A stretch of DNA of 64,000 nucleotides from JAHFTY01 sp964584785 (GCA_964584785.1 CAZPBY010000030.1:16862-80861); one strand, 5' to 3'; positions 55,734-64,000 are shown, counted from the stretch's first letter. The notes: generated from the sequence alone by a model not told the origin. Program-made: numbers and translations.

Positions 55734-56222
55734 ATGACTAAGGGTCTTAAAGCGCTGCTGGTCCTGAACGCATTGTTGCTGCTTTGCATTGTGCTCGGCG
55801 TGACCGTCCATGCACAGCGGCCGGCTGCAACGAACGCCGACGGCACACCATTTCTGCCGGTGAACATCAACCCAACGGAGGTGCCTCCGATGGTCAACGT
55901 GAATCCGAACGGAGAACCGGCAAAGGTGGACGTGGTCGGGATGGGGGATATCCGGCTGCCCGATGTGAAAGTCACGCCGTCCGGCTGCGATTCCCGCGAA
56001 AACTTCCATACCGCCGTCGGTCGATCCATAGCGGGCCCGATGGTGCTTACGTACTTGAATCTCGCGTCGCAGATTCAGGCCACCCTCGTTTCATCCGGAG
56101 CCGACAACCAACGTTTCACGTTTTCCAACGCGGCGACGCTCGCCTCCGCAATCTATCTGCGCGCGGGCCAACAGCTAACATTCGATAACGACATCATGTA
56201 TTCCGGCTGCCGTCCGCAGTAG
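55734..56222 (+). CDS. Exported protein of unknown function
   Basis: A 162-residue protein from ATG 55734, with GAAGGAG upstream. Signal peptide about 1-28 (ALLVLNALLLLCIVLGVTVH, AQ). The mature part has a Pro/Asn-rich stretch (LPVNINPTEVPPMVNVNPNG) and a C-terminal region with a likely disulfide pair (CDSRENF and SGCRPQ). I recognise no family. It ends 2 bases before rtcB, so the two may share a message by chance of packing. Confidence 0.7.
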   Translation: MTKGLKALLVLNALLLLCIVLGVTVHAQRPAATNADGTPFLPVNINPTEVPPMVNVNPNGEPAKVDVVGMGDIRLPDVKVTPSGCDSRENFHTAVGRSIAGPMVLTYLNLASQIQATLVSSGADNQRFTFSNAATLASAIYLRAGQQLTFDNDIMYSGCRPQ

Positions 56223-56224
56223 CT

Positions 56225-57448
56225 ATGGATTCATACAACGTCATCCAGTCTGAAAAAGGAGTTCCGATTCGCGCCTGGACGCGAGGTGTGCTGCTCGATC
56301 CCGAAGCGGAAAAACAGCTGAGGAACGTGGCGCAACTGCCCTGCATCTTTCGATGGATCGCCGCGATGCCCGACGTGCATTGGGGAATCGGCGCGACCGT
56401 CGGCAGCGTCATTCCGACGAAGGGCGCCATCATCCCGGCCGCCGTCGGCGTGGATATTGGCTGCGGAATGATGTCGGTTCAGACAACGCTCAACGCTCGC
56501 GATCTTCCGGAGAATCTGAAGAGGATTCGTGAAGCGATCGAAAAGGCCGTGCCCCACGGACGCACGAATCAGGGCGGCAAAGGCGATCGCGGGGCCTGGC
56601 ACGACATCCCTCAGCGAACCGCAGACGTTTGGGACGTGTTGAAGCCGGCATATGACGTCATCCTGAAGAAGCATCCGAGACTCCATCACGGCAATGACGT
56701 CACTCACCTCGGGACGCTCGGCACCGGGAACCACTTCATCGAGGTTTGCCTTGACGAATCCGAAAACGTTTGGCTGATGCTTCACAGCGGATCGCGCGGC
56801 GTCGGAAACCGCATAGGAACTTACTTCATCGATCTGGCGAAGCGCGATATGGAGAAAGTCCTGGGCAATTTGCCGGATCGGGATCTGGCCTACTTTTCCG
56901 AGCGGACCGAGCACTTCGACGATTACGTCCACGCGGTCGGTTGGGCTCAGGACTACGCCCGATGGAACAGGCAGTTGATGATGGATGCGATCGTCGCGAC
57001 GCTTCGAAGTTCGGGACAATTGCCGCCCTTTGAAGTCACGTCAGAGGTCATCAACTGTCATCACAATTACGTTGCTCGCGAAAAGCACTACGGCGAAAAC
57101 GTGCTCGTGACACGCAAGGGAGCCGTCCGCGCCGCCGCCGGCGACATGGGGATCATTCCGGGAAGCATGGGCGCCCGATCCTACATCGTCCGCGGCAAGG
57201 GCTGTCCTGAAAGCTTCAACAGCTGCAGTCACGGTGCAGGCCGCGCGATGTCGCGCAACGAAGCGCGTCGCAGGTTCACGGTCGACGACCACATCCGCAT
57301 GACCGCAGGCGTCGAGTGCCGGAAAGATCCCGATGTCATCGACGAAACGCCGGCCGCCTACAAACCCATCGAGGCCGTGATGGCCGCGCAATCCGACCTC
57401 GTCGAAATCGTCCACACGCTGCGCCAGGTCGTCTGTGTCAAGGGCTGA
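56225..57448 (+). CDS. rtcB: RNA-splicing ligase RtcB
   Basis: A 407-residue RNA ligase that joins 2',3'-cyclic phosphate or 3'-phosphate ends to 5'-OH with GTP. Seen are MPDVHWGIGATVGSVIPT, the metal-site Cys80 in VGVDIGCGMMSVQT, GTLGTGNHFIEV, HSGSRGVGNRIG, and the guanylylated His336 in SCSHGAGRAMSR. It serves RNA repair in bacteria. No Rtc partner (rtcA, archease) is in the window. Ends 6 bases from a convergent gene. Confidence 0.97.
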   Translation: MDSYNVIQSEKGVPIRAWTRGVLLDPEAEKQLRNVAQLPCIFRWIAAMPDVHWGIGATVGSVIPTKGAIIPAAVGVDIGCGMMSVQTTLNARDLPENLKRIREAIEKAVPHGRTNQGGKGDRGAWHDIPQRTADVWDVLKPAYDVILKKHPRLHHGNDVTHLGTLGTGNHFIEVCLDESENVWLMLHSGSRGVGNRIGTYFIDLAKRDMEKVLGNLPDRDLAYFSERTEHFDDYVHAVGWAQDYARWNRQLMMDAIVATLRSSGQLPPFEVTSEVINCHHNYVAREKHYGENVLVTRKGAVRAAAGDMGIIPGSMGARSYIVRGKGCPESFNSCSHGAGRAMSRNEARRRFTVDDHIRMTAGVECRKDPDVIDETPAAYKPIEAVMAAQSDLVEIVHTLRQVVCVKG

Positions 57449-57454
57449 CCCGCT

Positions 57455-58240
57455 TTACTGTTCTCGCACCTTCTCAATACTGTCGATGACAATCACATCG
57501 ACGGGACCTTTGCGGGCTTCGAGCCGGAGGCCCAATTGTTCGGTGATTGCCGTGAATATGGATGGGCCGGAGTCCTCGGCCGGAGCGCTTTCGGGTTTGT
57601 AAGCCAGCCGGATGTCGTAATCTCCGGCAAGACCGGTCATATCCATGACCGGCCGATCCATGCTTCTCGACAAACTTCCGGCAAAGGAGGATAACGTCCC
57701 AACACTATGCATGGTCGACAGACGCAGCGCCGGCGCAGTGCCGGCGCTCGAACCCCCTCCGCCCGATGCGGCACTCGCGCCCGGTGCCGTCCGGGACTCC
57801 GGTGCCGAAACACGATTTGGCACGGCAGGATCGGATTCGTTTGCTCGAACGAGTTTCGAACCTTCCTTGGCCACCAGCAGGGCAAAGATCGGCATCTGGC
57901 GGACTTCCCGATGAAACTTCATTTTGAACCGGTCGGTGAGAAGCGATTGGAGTAACTGCGGAATCTGAGTGTCGGGGACGCCATCGGGAGCCTTCGCCCG
58001 AATGTCATATCTGTCGGACTTCATCCAGTCCGGACCGATAATCTGGTATTCCCGAGCTTGAAACGCCAGGCGGACCAGCTGAAGTAATGACTCGTTCGTG
58101 CTTTCGTACCTGCCGTTGCGACTATGAGAACTCGAGCTTCCGGAACCGGAATTGTTCGATCGAATGGAAGCCACTTCGAATTCCTGCGGAGCCATCGAGC
58201 TAATCGCAATAAGAGCCGACAACAATGTCCGGCAAAACAT
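57455..58240 (-). CDS. TIGR03435 family protein
   Basis: A 261-residue exported protein from ATG 58240, preceded by GGAGG. Signal-like start (FCRTLLSALIAISSMAPQEF), then FEVASIRSNNSGSG, YESTNESLLQLVRLAF, PQLLQSLLTDRFKMKFHREV, MPIFALLVAKEGSKL, and the end DVIVIDSIEKVREQ. These are the marks of TIGR03435, a family strongly tied to Acidobacteria, often near secreted or regulatory proteins. The role is not known. A Ser/Gly/Ala-rich insert lies at about 150-175. Confidence 0.95.
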   Translation of the reverse strand: MFCRTLLSALIAISSMAPQEFEVASIRSNNSGSGSSSSHSRNGRYESTNESLLQLVRLAFQAREYQIIGPDWMKSDRYDIRAKAPDGVPDTQIPQLLQSLLTDRFKMKFHREVRQMPIFALLVAKEGSKLVRANESDPAVPNRVSAPESRTAPGASAASGGGGSSAGTAPALRLSTMHSVGTLSSFAGSLSRSMDRPVMDMTGLAGDYDIRLAYKPESAPAEDSGPSIFTAITEQLGLRLEARKGPVDVIVIDSIEKVREQ

Positions 58241-58321
58241 CGATTCCCTCCACGAGGATGGACCCATAAATCGCTACTTTGGTTGACGTCCGGCAGCGAC
58301 ACAAACGATGCTGACGCTACG

Positions 58322-58348
58322 AAAAAAGCCCGAATGCTCTCCGGGCTT
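58322..58348 (-). terminator. Intrinsic terminator after the toxin-antitoxin pair
   Basis: Stem AAGCCCG (58326-58332) with CGGGCTT (58342-58348), and six A on the plus strand (58322-58327), giving a U-tract for minus-strand transcripts of the pair. Confidence 0.75.
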
Positions 58349-58396
58349 AACCATTCTTGTTTTGGTTAAATGAGCCCTGTGCCCGTCGCACAGAAC

Positions 58397-58819
58397 TCAA
58401 GAGCGGTTCGGAACAATCCGAAAACGCCTGCGGCCGTGGATCCGATAGGTTTCAAAGTCGTCATGATCGATAGTGAGGATTAAGCTGAGAGACTCACGCT
58501 CGGCGATGTGGACGAGGGTTGCATCGGCAAAGTCCATCGGACGATCCCGATATTGATTCATCAGCACATCCAGGGGTGGCAGGTCGGCATCGTTTATCGG
58601 CGCGATCGTAAGCGCGCCTGAACGAACAAACTTCCAGGCGGCACGTACCTGACGGCCATCATCGCCCACAAGATGAAACAACTCCGTCAATACGGCTTCT
58701 GAAGTGAACAATGGCAGGCGGAGTTGCTTGAAAGCTTCTGTGCACGGTTGATGCCAATGGTCGCTGCGATCCAGTAGAGCAACAATCGCACCAGTATCGA
58801 TGAGACCATTACCGGCCAT
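58397..58819 (-). CDS. vapC: PIN domain ribonuclease toxin (VapC-like)
   Basis: A 140-residue PIN protein: MAGNGLIDTGAIVALLDRSD (Asp8), TSEAVLTELFHLVGD (acidic centre), MDFADATLVHIAE and LTIDHDDFETYRIHG, the four acidic positions of the metal site. VapC toxins cleave tRNA or rRNA and are held by the antitoxin. It overlaps the upstream antitoxin gene by 11 bases, so coupled. A terminator follows. Confidence 0.9.
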   Translation of the reverse strand: MAGNGLIDTGAIVALLDRSDHWHQPCTEAFKQLRLPLFTSEAVLTELFHLVGDDGRQVRAAWKFVRSGALTIAPINDADLPPLDVLMNQYRDRPMDFADATLVHIAERESLSLILTIDHDDFETYRIHGRRRFRIVPNRS

Positions 58820-59093
58820 GGCGGCGCCTTAACCGTTTACGGACATTCTCGCGCGCTCGCTCTGCACGCTCTGGATTTCCGCTGACAATCGTGCCGATCG
58901 TCTTGTGGACGCTGGCGTGGAGGCGTACCTGTTCGGCGTTATCGTCGGTTTGTCCCCGCCGGGATTCGATCCATTCTGTCGTAATTCGATCCAGCAGTGC
59001 AGAGACTGTGGTTTTTTCACGGCGGGCCTGATTCTCAATGGCAGTCTTGGTCGCCGAAGTAATTCTCCAGCTGTAAACCTCTGTTTTCTTCAT
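58809..59093 (-). CDS. Antitoxin-like ribbon-helix-helix protein
   Basis: A 94-residue basic protein from ATG 59093: MKKTEVYSWRITSATKTAIE and VSALLDRITTEWIESRR, which reads as a ribbon-helix-helix DNA-binding start, followed by a variable helix that would clamp the toxin. Its place just ahead of, and overlapping, the PIN gene marks it as the antitoxin. The C-terminus is Arg-rich (RKRLRRRHGR). Confidence 0.85.
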   Translation of the reverse strand: MKKTEVYSWRITSATKTAIENQARREKTTVSALLDRITTEWIESRRGQTDDNAEQVRLHASVHKTIGTIVSGNPERAERARENVRKRLRRRHGR

Positions 59094-59157
59094 GCACTAC
59101 AGTGTAGTGCATGAAAGGATCCAAGCGCAATCTAAGGAAACGTCGATGAACGGAAAA

Positions 59158-59243
59158 CTAACGAGGCTGCGCCTCAGACCGACAGGACATGTTTAGCTCG
59201 ATTCAACATGAGTGCTCGTCGGTCTGAGGCGCAGCGTCGTTAG
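59158..59243. repeat. 26-bp inverted repeat with 34-base spacer
   Basis: Arms at 59158-59183 and 59218-59243 are reverse complements with one mismatch (CTAACGA... to ...TCGTTAG; GAGGCGCAG core). Eight A follow the right arm from 59245. It lies between the antitoxin gene and the deleted gene. It could be a transposable-element remnant or a bidirectional terminator. Confidence 0.85.
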
Positions 59244-59371
59244 AAAAAAAATTGGATAATGCTCCGTCCGTCGGTTCATGACGGGGTCGACTAAAAGTCG
59301 CCACCAATAAGTGGACCGAATGAACGGTCTAGACGCCTCCGAAGAGGCAAAACCTGGCGAACGGAGCGAGG

Positions 59372-60329
59372 ATGAAGATAGCACAGACGGTGGCCGCGGT
59401 CTTGGATCAACACGTCACAATGGAAGTGGAATGCACGAGCCGGTTACCGCTATGCCTTGTCGATGCTGCAAGTGGAGTTTTCCTTAACCCAGGCGTTAGA
59501 CCGGCCGGTCCACGGCCGTCAATTCTTTGAAGAAGTCATCCGCGAAAACATTGACCTGGGCCGGCCGGATCATGTGCAGTTGCTGTTCGACCGCAAGATC
59601 AACCGCACCACCCCTGGATTGTTGCGCACCCGAATCATTACCGAAGGCGTCACGCCTGCGCTTTACGTGCAGTACAAAAACACGCGGATCAAGCAGTACC
59701 ACAAAGAAGGACAAGCCCTGCGAACGGAAACGACGATCAACAATACGTACGATTTTCAAATCGGCAAACGGATTCACAACCTGCCGACACTACGTCAAAT
59801 CGGCTTTCAAGCCAATCGACGTCTGCTGGAGACGGAACGGATCACTCACGACTGCATCATGGCCGAGGAAGTTTTCCAGAAACTCAATCGGCCTGTTGAG
59901 TTGGATACGCAACGGGCTTCCGCTTTGCGCTTTGCGGACTCCAAAGTTCAGGCCCTTTGGAATGCGTTGTTGGTCTTCCGACTTTTACCCAAGGGATTTT
60001 CCAACGCCCAACTTCGAGTTCATCTCGCCGAGCTTCTCGGCAAAAAACCGACTCAAATCACGCCGGGGGCTATGACCTACCAATTGCGCCGTCTGCGTCT
60101 CCATGGCCTGATTCAACGCATCCCGAAGACTCATCGTTATCAGGTGACCGAGCTGGGCTTCCGGGCCGGATTATTCTTCTCGAAGGTGTATTCCAGAATC
60201 CTCCGGCCCGGCATCGCCTTTGTATTGCCTGAGGTCGTCGCAATAGATTCAAAGCTGCGCCGCGCTTTTCGCAACGTCAATCTTGAGGTCGAAAACTGGA
60301 TCCAAAATGCGAACCTTGTCGCGGCTTGA
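59372..60329 (+). pseudogene. Internally deleted conserved hypothetical gene
   Basis: Two parts of one family are joined here in different frames. The N-terminal piece at ATG 59372 reads MKIAQTVAAVLDQHVTMEVE (to about 59434); in another frame from about 59433 the C-terminal piece reads ARAGYRYALSMLQVEFS and then stays open to 60329 (HGRQFFEEVIRENIDLGRP, YVQYKNTRIKQYHKEGQALR, QIGKRIHNLPTLRQIGFQ). In full-length relatives I recall from soil bacteria, about 200-250 residues lie between, so the gene has lost its middle. The C-terminal half might still be translated from TTG 59457 or ATG 59463, but no SD is seen. Function of the family is unknown. Confidence 0.7.
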
Positions 60330-60937
60330 AAATCTGACACATGAAGAACAACTTTTGTTGTTCAAGACTCCCTAGCCAAATCCGCTTGATCGAAATTGCT
60401 CTCGCGTCGACAAACCAGAGAACCCGAGACGGTCAATTTTCTTCTGACCACCGTGCACGATCTACCAACGGTCGATCCTTAGATCCTCAATCGCATCGAA
60501 ATGGTTATCACGAGAAGCTATTGTGAGGCTGCTTCGCCGTGGCTGCGATCCATAAGTCGTTTTCTGGAATTCGCCGACTTTTTCGTGGAGAAAATCCTGA
60601 TTTGTCCGTAGTGGCGATCTGTTGTCGGATCGCAACCGAGAACTCGGTTCGCCGCCGGGAATTGATCAATTGATCCACTGTTCGAGTGTTCGATTCAACG
60701 CGAGCCGATTTCCGAGCGCCACAATACAACTCGCCGAGAACGATAATCGAAGCGAAGCCTCAGCGGCTTCGGAAACGCGGCGATTGGCATCGATATCTCA
60801 CCGGCTGTGCGTCAACGCGTCCCGACGTGCGACGGATGATTACGAACGAATAGCTTGTAGCCCGCAGTTTTGGTACGCAGCTTAACTTCTGCGCGAGGAT
60901 CATATGCTGTCGTGTCAAGAAATCAAACGAGTCATGA
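60330..60937. other. Non-coding stretch with no recognised feature
   Basis: About 600 bases between the deleted gene and the EVE-like gene. Small frames of 60-87 codons exist but have no SD or recognisable protein, and overlap each other on both strands. No tRNA, repeat array or clear terminator was found by eye. Confidence 0.5.
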
Positions 60938-61420
60938 TCATGTATTGTTCCGGGTTTTCAATTGCTCGACGTGCACTAACTGATCTGGGCGGAAATAACG
61001 GAGAACATCTGCCAAATCTGCATTTTTTGAGATGATCAGTCGATAAAGGTACGGCCAGTATGGAGTGGCAAGATAAGGATGCCCCTGAAAATTCGCGCGT
61101 ACAAATGGGGCTTCTGCTAATTGACTATCGTCCCTGACGTCATGTTGGCTTATTTTATTTTGTAAGAGACAAACTCGCTCGATTGGCGCGATGTAAGCCT
61201 CCTTCTTTGCTGCCCACGGCGGCTTCCACCACGCTCTTCCGTAATGGACAGGCCCGCTGATAGCGAATATATCCCGAATACAGCTCTCAGGTTTAGGTCG
61301 ATACAGAATGAGCAAATCGCCGGTTTTAGCCTTCGATGAGACATTCCATTCTGGATGCTGTTGCATCTCTGACAGCGCCTTGACAAAGTGACCTGCAGCC
61401 TGAATCCAGATCTGAAGCAT
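60938..61420 (-). CDS. EVE/PUA-like domain protein next to a restriction-modification locus
   Basis: A 160-residue protein from ATG 61420 (MLQIWIQAAGHFVKALSEMQ); the frame is open farther upstream but overlaps the nuclease start there. It has GDLLILYRPKPESCIRDIF, YIAPIERVCLLQNKIS, APFVRANFQGHPYLATPYWP, an arrangement typical of EVE-like domains that read modified bases. Cys and His content is low. Placed beside a methyltransferase, it may bind DNA modified by that enzyme, but this is inference. It is divergent from the nuclease gene. Confidence 0.6.
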   Translation of the reverse strand: MLQIWIQAAGHFVKALSEMQQHPEWNVSSKAKTGDLLILYRPKPESCIRDIFAISGPVHYGRAWWKPPWAAKKEAYIAPIERVCLLQNKISQHDVRDDSQLAEAPFVRANFQGHPYLATPYWPYLYRLIISKNADLADVLRYFRPDQLVHVEQLKTRNNT

Positions 61421-61503
61421 TCGAAAGTTCCTACCGACCTCGGTGGCCTTCCATTGCGCGTCACAGTTGCTCTCTAAAAGCGCTTGCCCGCATACTAGTC
61501 GCC

Positions 61504-62292
61504 GTGAAAGAGCAGCGAGGACGAGATTCTGACAAAAACCAAGAGCGTTGGAAAGACTGGGTTCACCGATTGGAAAAACTGAGTAAGCGTCAACTGACAT
61601 GGTTACAGAGTGTCATCAACCAATTCAGCGTCGAATCCGAAATGTATCGTGATGGTTCGTCAGACATTGTGTCGGAATGCGTTTTGGAAGGATTTGCCGA
61701 TGTTCTCCGAATTCATCACGCCCTGTCAACGGAGGCCCTCACGAAGGATAAATTCGAGTATGCATTGCTCCGTATTCTCAATGATTGTGACGTTCCCGCG
61801 TTTCTCTCAGATAAATGCAATCCTGGCCATGACATCACAATCCGGCACGAACGCTTCAGCTTGAAAACACAAGCGAATCGTAATATCGCGCGCAGCTACC
61901 TTCATATCTCGAAGTTCATGGAGCTAGGAAAAGGCGCTTGGGCGGCAGAGTCAGATCTATCCGGACTACGCGAGCAGTTTTTTAGACACGTCGAGGGCTA
62001 TGACCGAGTACTTCAACTTCGACGGATCGGCTTCTCCGACAAGTTCCAAGAATATGAACTTGTTGAAATCCCCAAAGCCTTACTATTAAGAGCAAAAGAC
62101 GGGGAACTTCGCATGGTCATGGACAGCCGACAAAATCCCAAGCCGGGTTACTGCACGGTACGATCAGAGGACGGGAATATCCTTTTTGAGTTGTACTTTG
62201 ACGGCGGGACAGAAAGGAAACTGCAAATCAAACGGCTTGATAAGGGACAGTGCATCGTCCACGGTTGGTGGAAGTTCAGCCCCATTCGTTAA
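61504..62292 (+). CDS. Putative type II restriction endonuclease
   Basis: A 262-residue protein from GTG 61504. The N-terminal half is helical and charged (LEKLSKRQLTWLQSVINQFS). The candidate catalytic core is CNPGHDITIRHERFSLKTQA, a PD-(D/E)xK-like D...SLK pattern with Ser at the usual acidic place, then SYLHISKFMELGKGAW. I recall this last motif from type II restriction proteins, without a database check. The gene converges on a methyltransferase and shares its stop-codon bases, as expected for a cognate pair. The recognition site is unknown. Confidence 0.65.
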   Translation: MKEQRGRDSDKNQERWKDWVHRLEKLSKRQLTWLQSVINQFSVESEMYRDGSSDIVSECVLEGFADVLRIHHALSTEALTKDKFEYALLRILNDCDVPAFLSDKCNPGHDITIRHERFSLKTQANRNIARSYLHISKFMELGKGAWAAESDLSGLREQFFRHVEGYDRVLQLRRIGFSDKFQEYELVEIPKALLLRAKDGELRMVMDSRQNPKPGYCTVRSEDGNILFELYFDGGTERKLQIKRLDKGQCIVHGWWKFSPIR

Positions 62293-63146
62293 AAGTCGAG
62301 CCCAATCTGTACGGCTTTGATGCGTCGTCTTGCTATCTCAGCATATTCTCGCTTTAACTCGATTCCAATGCACTCCCTGTTCAATTCTGAAGCGACCGCT
62401 CCTACTGTTCCAGCGCCTAAGAATGGATCGAGAACGATGTCGCCCGGTCGACTGCTGGTTTCCACGCATAGACGGACAAGCGTGCGCGGAAACATCGCAA
62501 AGTGAGCTTCCTTTGATGGCTCAGTGTTGATTATCCAAACTGATCGCCGGTTACGGAATCCTCCTTCGTCAGAACGTTCGCGTATCGCGGCCGCCTCATA
62601 GTAGTAATCTTCGGACTTTGACAGCAGAAAAACGTATTCATGAGAGCGCGTGGGACGATCCTTTACAGATTCGGGTTGGCAGTTGGGCTTGTACCATACA
62701 ATGTCGGATCGCAAATACCAACCATCTTGTTGCAACGCGAAGGCAATTCGCCACGGAATGCCAATTAGGTCCTTTGGCTTGAGACCCGGTGGCGTGGGAG
62801 GTCTGTAGTTCATGCCCCGTGCGGGATTCTTTCTGTCAGCATCTCTCCAACCTCGGTTTCCACTGGTATACGAATCACCGATATTCAGCCACAAGGTCCC
62901 ATCGTTTCTGAGAACTCGTTTGACTTCACGGAAGACTTCGCGGAGGTTCGCGATGTAGTCGTTCACCTCATTTTCGGCCCCAATTTGGCCGGGTATCCCA
63001 TAGTCGCGAAGCCCCCAATATGGCGGACTCGTAACCGCACACTGGACACTTTCTGAGTTGATCCTTTTTAGAACTCTCCGCGCGTCTCCGACGAATATTT
63101 CCGAACTTCGATGCCGAGAAGATACTTGAGTTTCTACAAGGCTCAT
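62289..63146 (-). CDS. Site-specific DNA methyltransferase (beta class, probably N4-cytosine)
   Basis: A 285-residue enzyme. Catalytic motif IV comes first as TSPPYWGLRDYG (residues about 39-50), followed by NIGDSYTSGNRGW, DIVWYKPNCQPESVKDRP and SHEYVFLLSKSEDYYY (a probable target-recognition region), and the SAM motif I VLDPFLGAGTVGAVASELN near the C-terminus. The order (IV then I) and SPPY are typical of beta-class amino-methyltransferases, often N4-cytosine. The stop overlaps the nuclease stop (shared TTAA at 62289-62292). Confidence 0.9.
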   Translation of the reverse strand: MSLVETQVSSRHRSSEIFVGDARRVLKRINSESVQCAVTSPPYWGLRDYGIPGQIGAENEVNDYIANLREVFREVKRVLRNDGTLWLNIGDSYTSGNRGWRDADRKNPARGMNYRPPTPPGLKPKDLIGIPWRIAFALQQDGWYLRSDIVWYKPNCQPESVKDRPTRSHEYVFLLSKSEDYYYEAAAIRERSDEGGFRNRRSVWIINTEPSKEAHFAMFPRTLVRLCVETSSRPGDIVLDPFLGAGTVGAVASELNRECIGIELKREYAEIARRRIKAVQIGLDF

Positions 63147-63303
63147 TCCATTCCACTTCCTTCCAGTTCGCCGCTGTTTCTCCGAAAAAACTATCGAAAA
63201 GGAGGGCCATTTCAGGTCCCTGTGATCAGAGCGATTCCTATTATACGTAAGCGCTCACGTATGTCTCAATAGCAATTGCTGCAGCGGTGTACAATCACTG
63301 GTA

Positions 63304-63465
63304 ATGCGCAAGAAAAATCCTCACGCTCAGGCACTTGGCCGTTTAGGTGGTCTAAAGGGAGGAAAGGCTCGAGCTGCAAAACTGACGCCAGAAGAACGAA
63401 GCGAGCTTGCGAGAAAAGCTGTTCGCGCCAGATGGGCTAAGACACGAAAAAAGTCCCCAAAATGA
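63304..63465 (+). CDS. Small basic protein (KGG-type repeat)
   Basis: A 53-codon gene: MRKKNPHAQALGRLGGLKGG then KARAAKLTPEERSELARKAV, ending in RARWAKTRKKSPK. Twenty-odd residues are basic and the GGLKGG and ARKAVRARW motifs are found in small bacterial proteins of accessory regions, possibly nucleic-acid binding. No clear SD is seen. It is divergent from the methyltransferase gene. Confidence 0.65.
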   Translation: MRKKNPHAQALGRLGGLKGGKARAAKLTPEERSELARKAVRARWAKTRKKSPK

Positions 63466-63469
63466 ACAC

Positions 63470-64000
63470 TCAACACTTCTCCCGCAGAAACCTGACAATC
63501 TCCATCATGACGCGACAATCAACTTCATTGTACTGTTGAATCTCTTTCATCAATTGAACATCCGCCAAATGAGTTCCGTTCATTGAGGCCTCCTTGCTAC
63601 ATCGCCAAGCTCCAATCATTGCGCCCAAGCCGTCCGTTGGGCCGCTTTCCCAACTTGAAGAGATCAGGCGATGTTTATGCATCGCCTGCGCCACAGCTTT
63701 TAGTCCGAAGCTCAGCGCATCCCGTACGACGACTGGCTGAGCCTTCATGACCTGCTTTAGAAAATCGAACCATGCCGGTTCTGACCACACCCCTGCGTAT
63801 TCGGGATGCCGACGAACGGCTGCGTTATATGCATCCCGCAAATTTGAGGTTTCAGCATGGGACCAATGAAAGACGTACGGCACGTGATTTAGCGAAATTC
63901 TGGTACGAACATTAGCCATGTGAGATAACCAGTTGTTAATGATATCGGCCTCAGCCAATGGATTCAATTGGTCGGCAGTGAAGCAGCTAAACCTCCACTT
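63470..64000 (-). CDS. RNase H-like/exonuclease-type domain protein, partial
   Basis: The frame is open through the window's right edge, so only about 176 C-terminal residues are present. Seen are YVFHWSHAETSNLRDAYNAA and, near the end, QQYNEVDCRVMMEIVRFL, which resembles the NxxDCxxT/M end of DnaQ-like RNase H_2 domains (TM0106/YprB-type nucleases). A TTG at 63967 would make a 165-residue protein, but homology and the open frame upstream favour a larger protein cut by the edge. Confidence 0.6.
   Translation of the reverse strand, partial: KWRFSCFTADQLNPLAEADIINNWLSHMANVRTRISLNHVPYVFHWSHAETSNLRDAYNAAVRRHPEYAGVWSEPAWFDFLKQVMKAQPVVVRDALSFGLKAVAQAMHKHRLISSSWESGPTDGLGAMIGAWRCSKEASMNGTHLADVQLMKEIQQYNEVDCRVMMEIVRFLREKC

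Noticed and set aside
59193..59384. A 63-codon minus-strand frame over the inverted repeat
   Set aside because: It runs through the repeat and has no SD or motif; likely chance.
60622..60885. An 87-codon plus-strand frame in the gap before the EVE-like gene
   Set aside because: No SD, no homology that I recognise, overlapping opposite-strand frames of equal quality.

Overview
The window reads as a chromosomal segment of an Acidobacteriota-like bacterium. The supporting evidence is a TIGR03435-type protein (a family concentrated in Acidobacteria), a duplicated-permease (ADOP/MacB-like) gene coupled to a PadR repressor, many secreted proteins without homologues I can name, and a moderately high GC core. 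The species cannot be fixed from this sequence.

Layout. 1-8.7 kb: the end of a GH2 glycosidase (cut by the window edge), an EVE protein, hslVU protease, an Fn3 lipoprotein, transaldolase and an acyl-CoA carboxylase beta subunit, then a frameshifted radical SAM pseudogene behind an aminotransferase/amino-acid permease operon. 11.2-17.8 kb: the most unusual locus, reading in one direction: ECF-like sigma factor, TPR-CHAT caspase-like protease, a protein with a ZAS-type H-x3-C-x2-C motif, an exported S8 protease carrying five identical octapeptides, and a secreted choice-of-anchor P protein. 18-31.6 kb: MFS exporter, metallo-beta-lactamase-fold protein, DUF411, rsmE, a tam-like methyltransferase, ADOP permease/PadR, B12-binding radical SAM, gamma-carbonic anhydrase, aspS, mutL and HU. 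33.2-41.1 kb, minus strand: a translation and proteostasis cluster in the order tRNA-Leu, tig, clpP, clpX, lon, engB, rho. 41.1-57.5 kb: hybrid histidine kinase and response regulator, a membrane GT-like protein, a malate synthase-like enzyme, an S9 peptidase, rhodanese-CBS, a PA2779/PA2778-type pair whose peptidase is fused to a probable outer-membrane barrel, an HD protein and rtcB. 57.5-64 kb: accessory DNA with a TIGR03435 protein, a VapBC-like toxin-antitoxin pair, a large inverted repeat, an internally deleted gene, a putative type II restriction-modification locus with an EVE-like protein, and the tail of an RNase H-like protein. The part from about 60.3 kb on is visibly more AT-rich than the core.

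How it works together. The protease genes (HslVU, ClpXP, Lon) and trigger factor form the protein-quality-control core. The sigma/CHAT/ZAS/S8 locus looks like a proteolysis-controlled transcription switch, comparable in parts list to the protease and sigma arm of type III-E Craspase but with no CRISPR or Cas genes here; it is my main candidate for an undescribed system. A second point of note is tRNA-Leu ending one base before the tig start codon, which should yield an almost leaderless tig message after tRNA processing.
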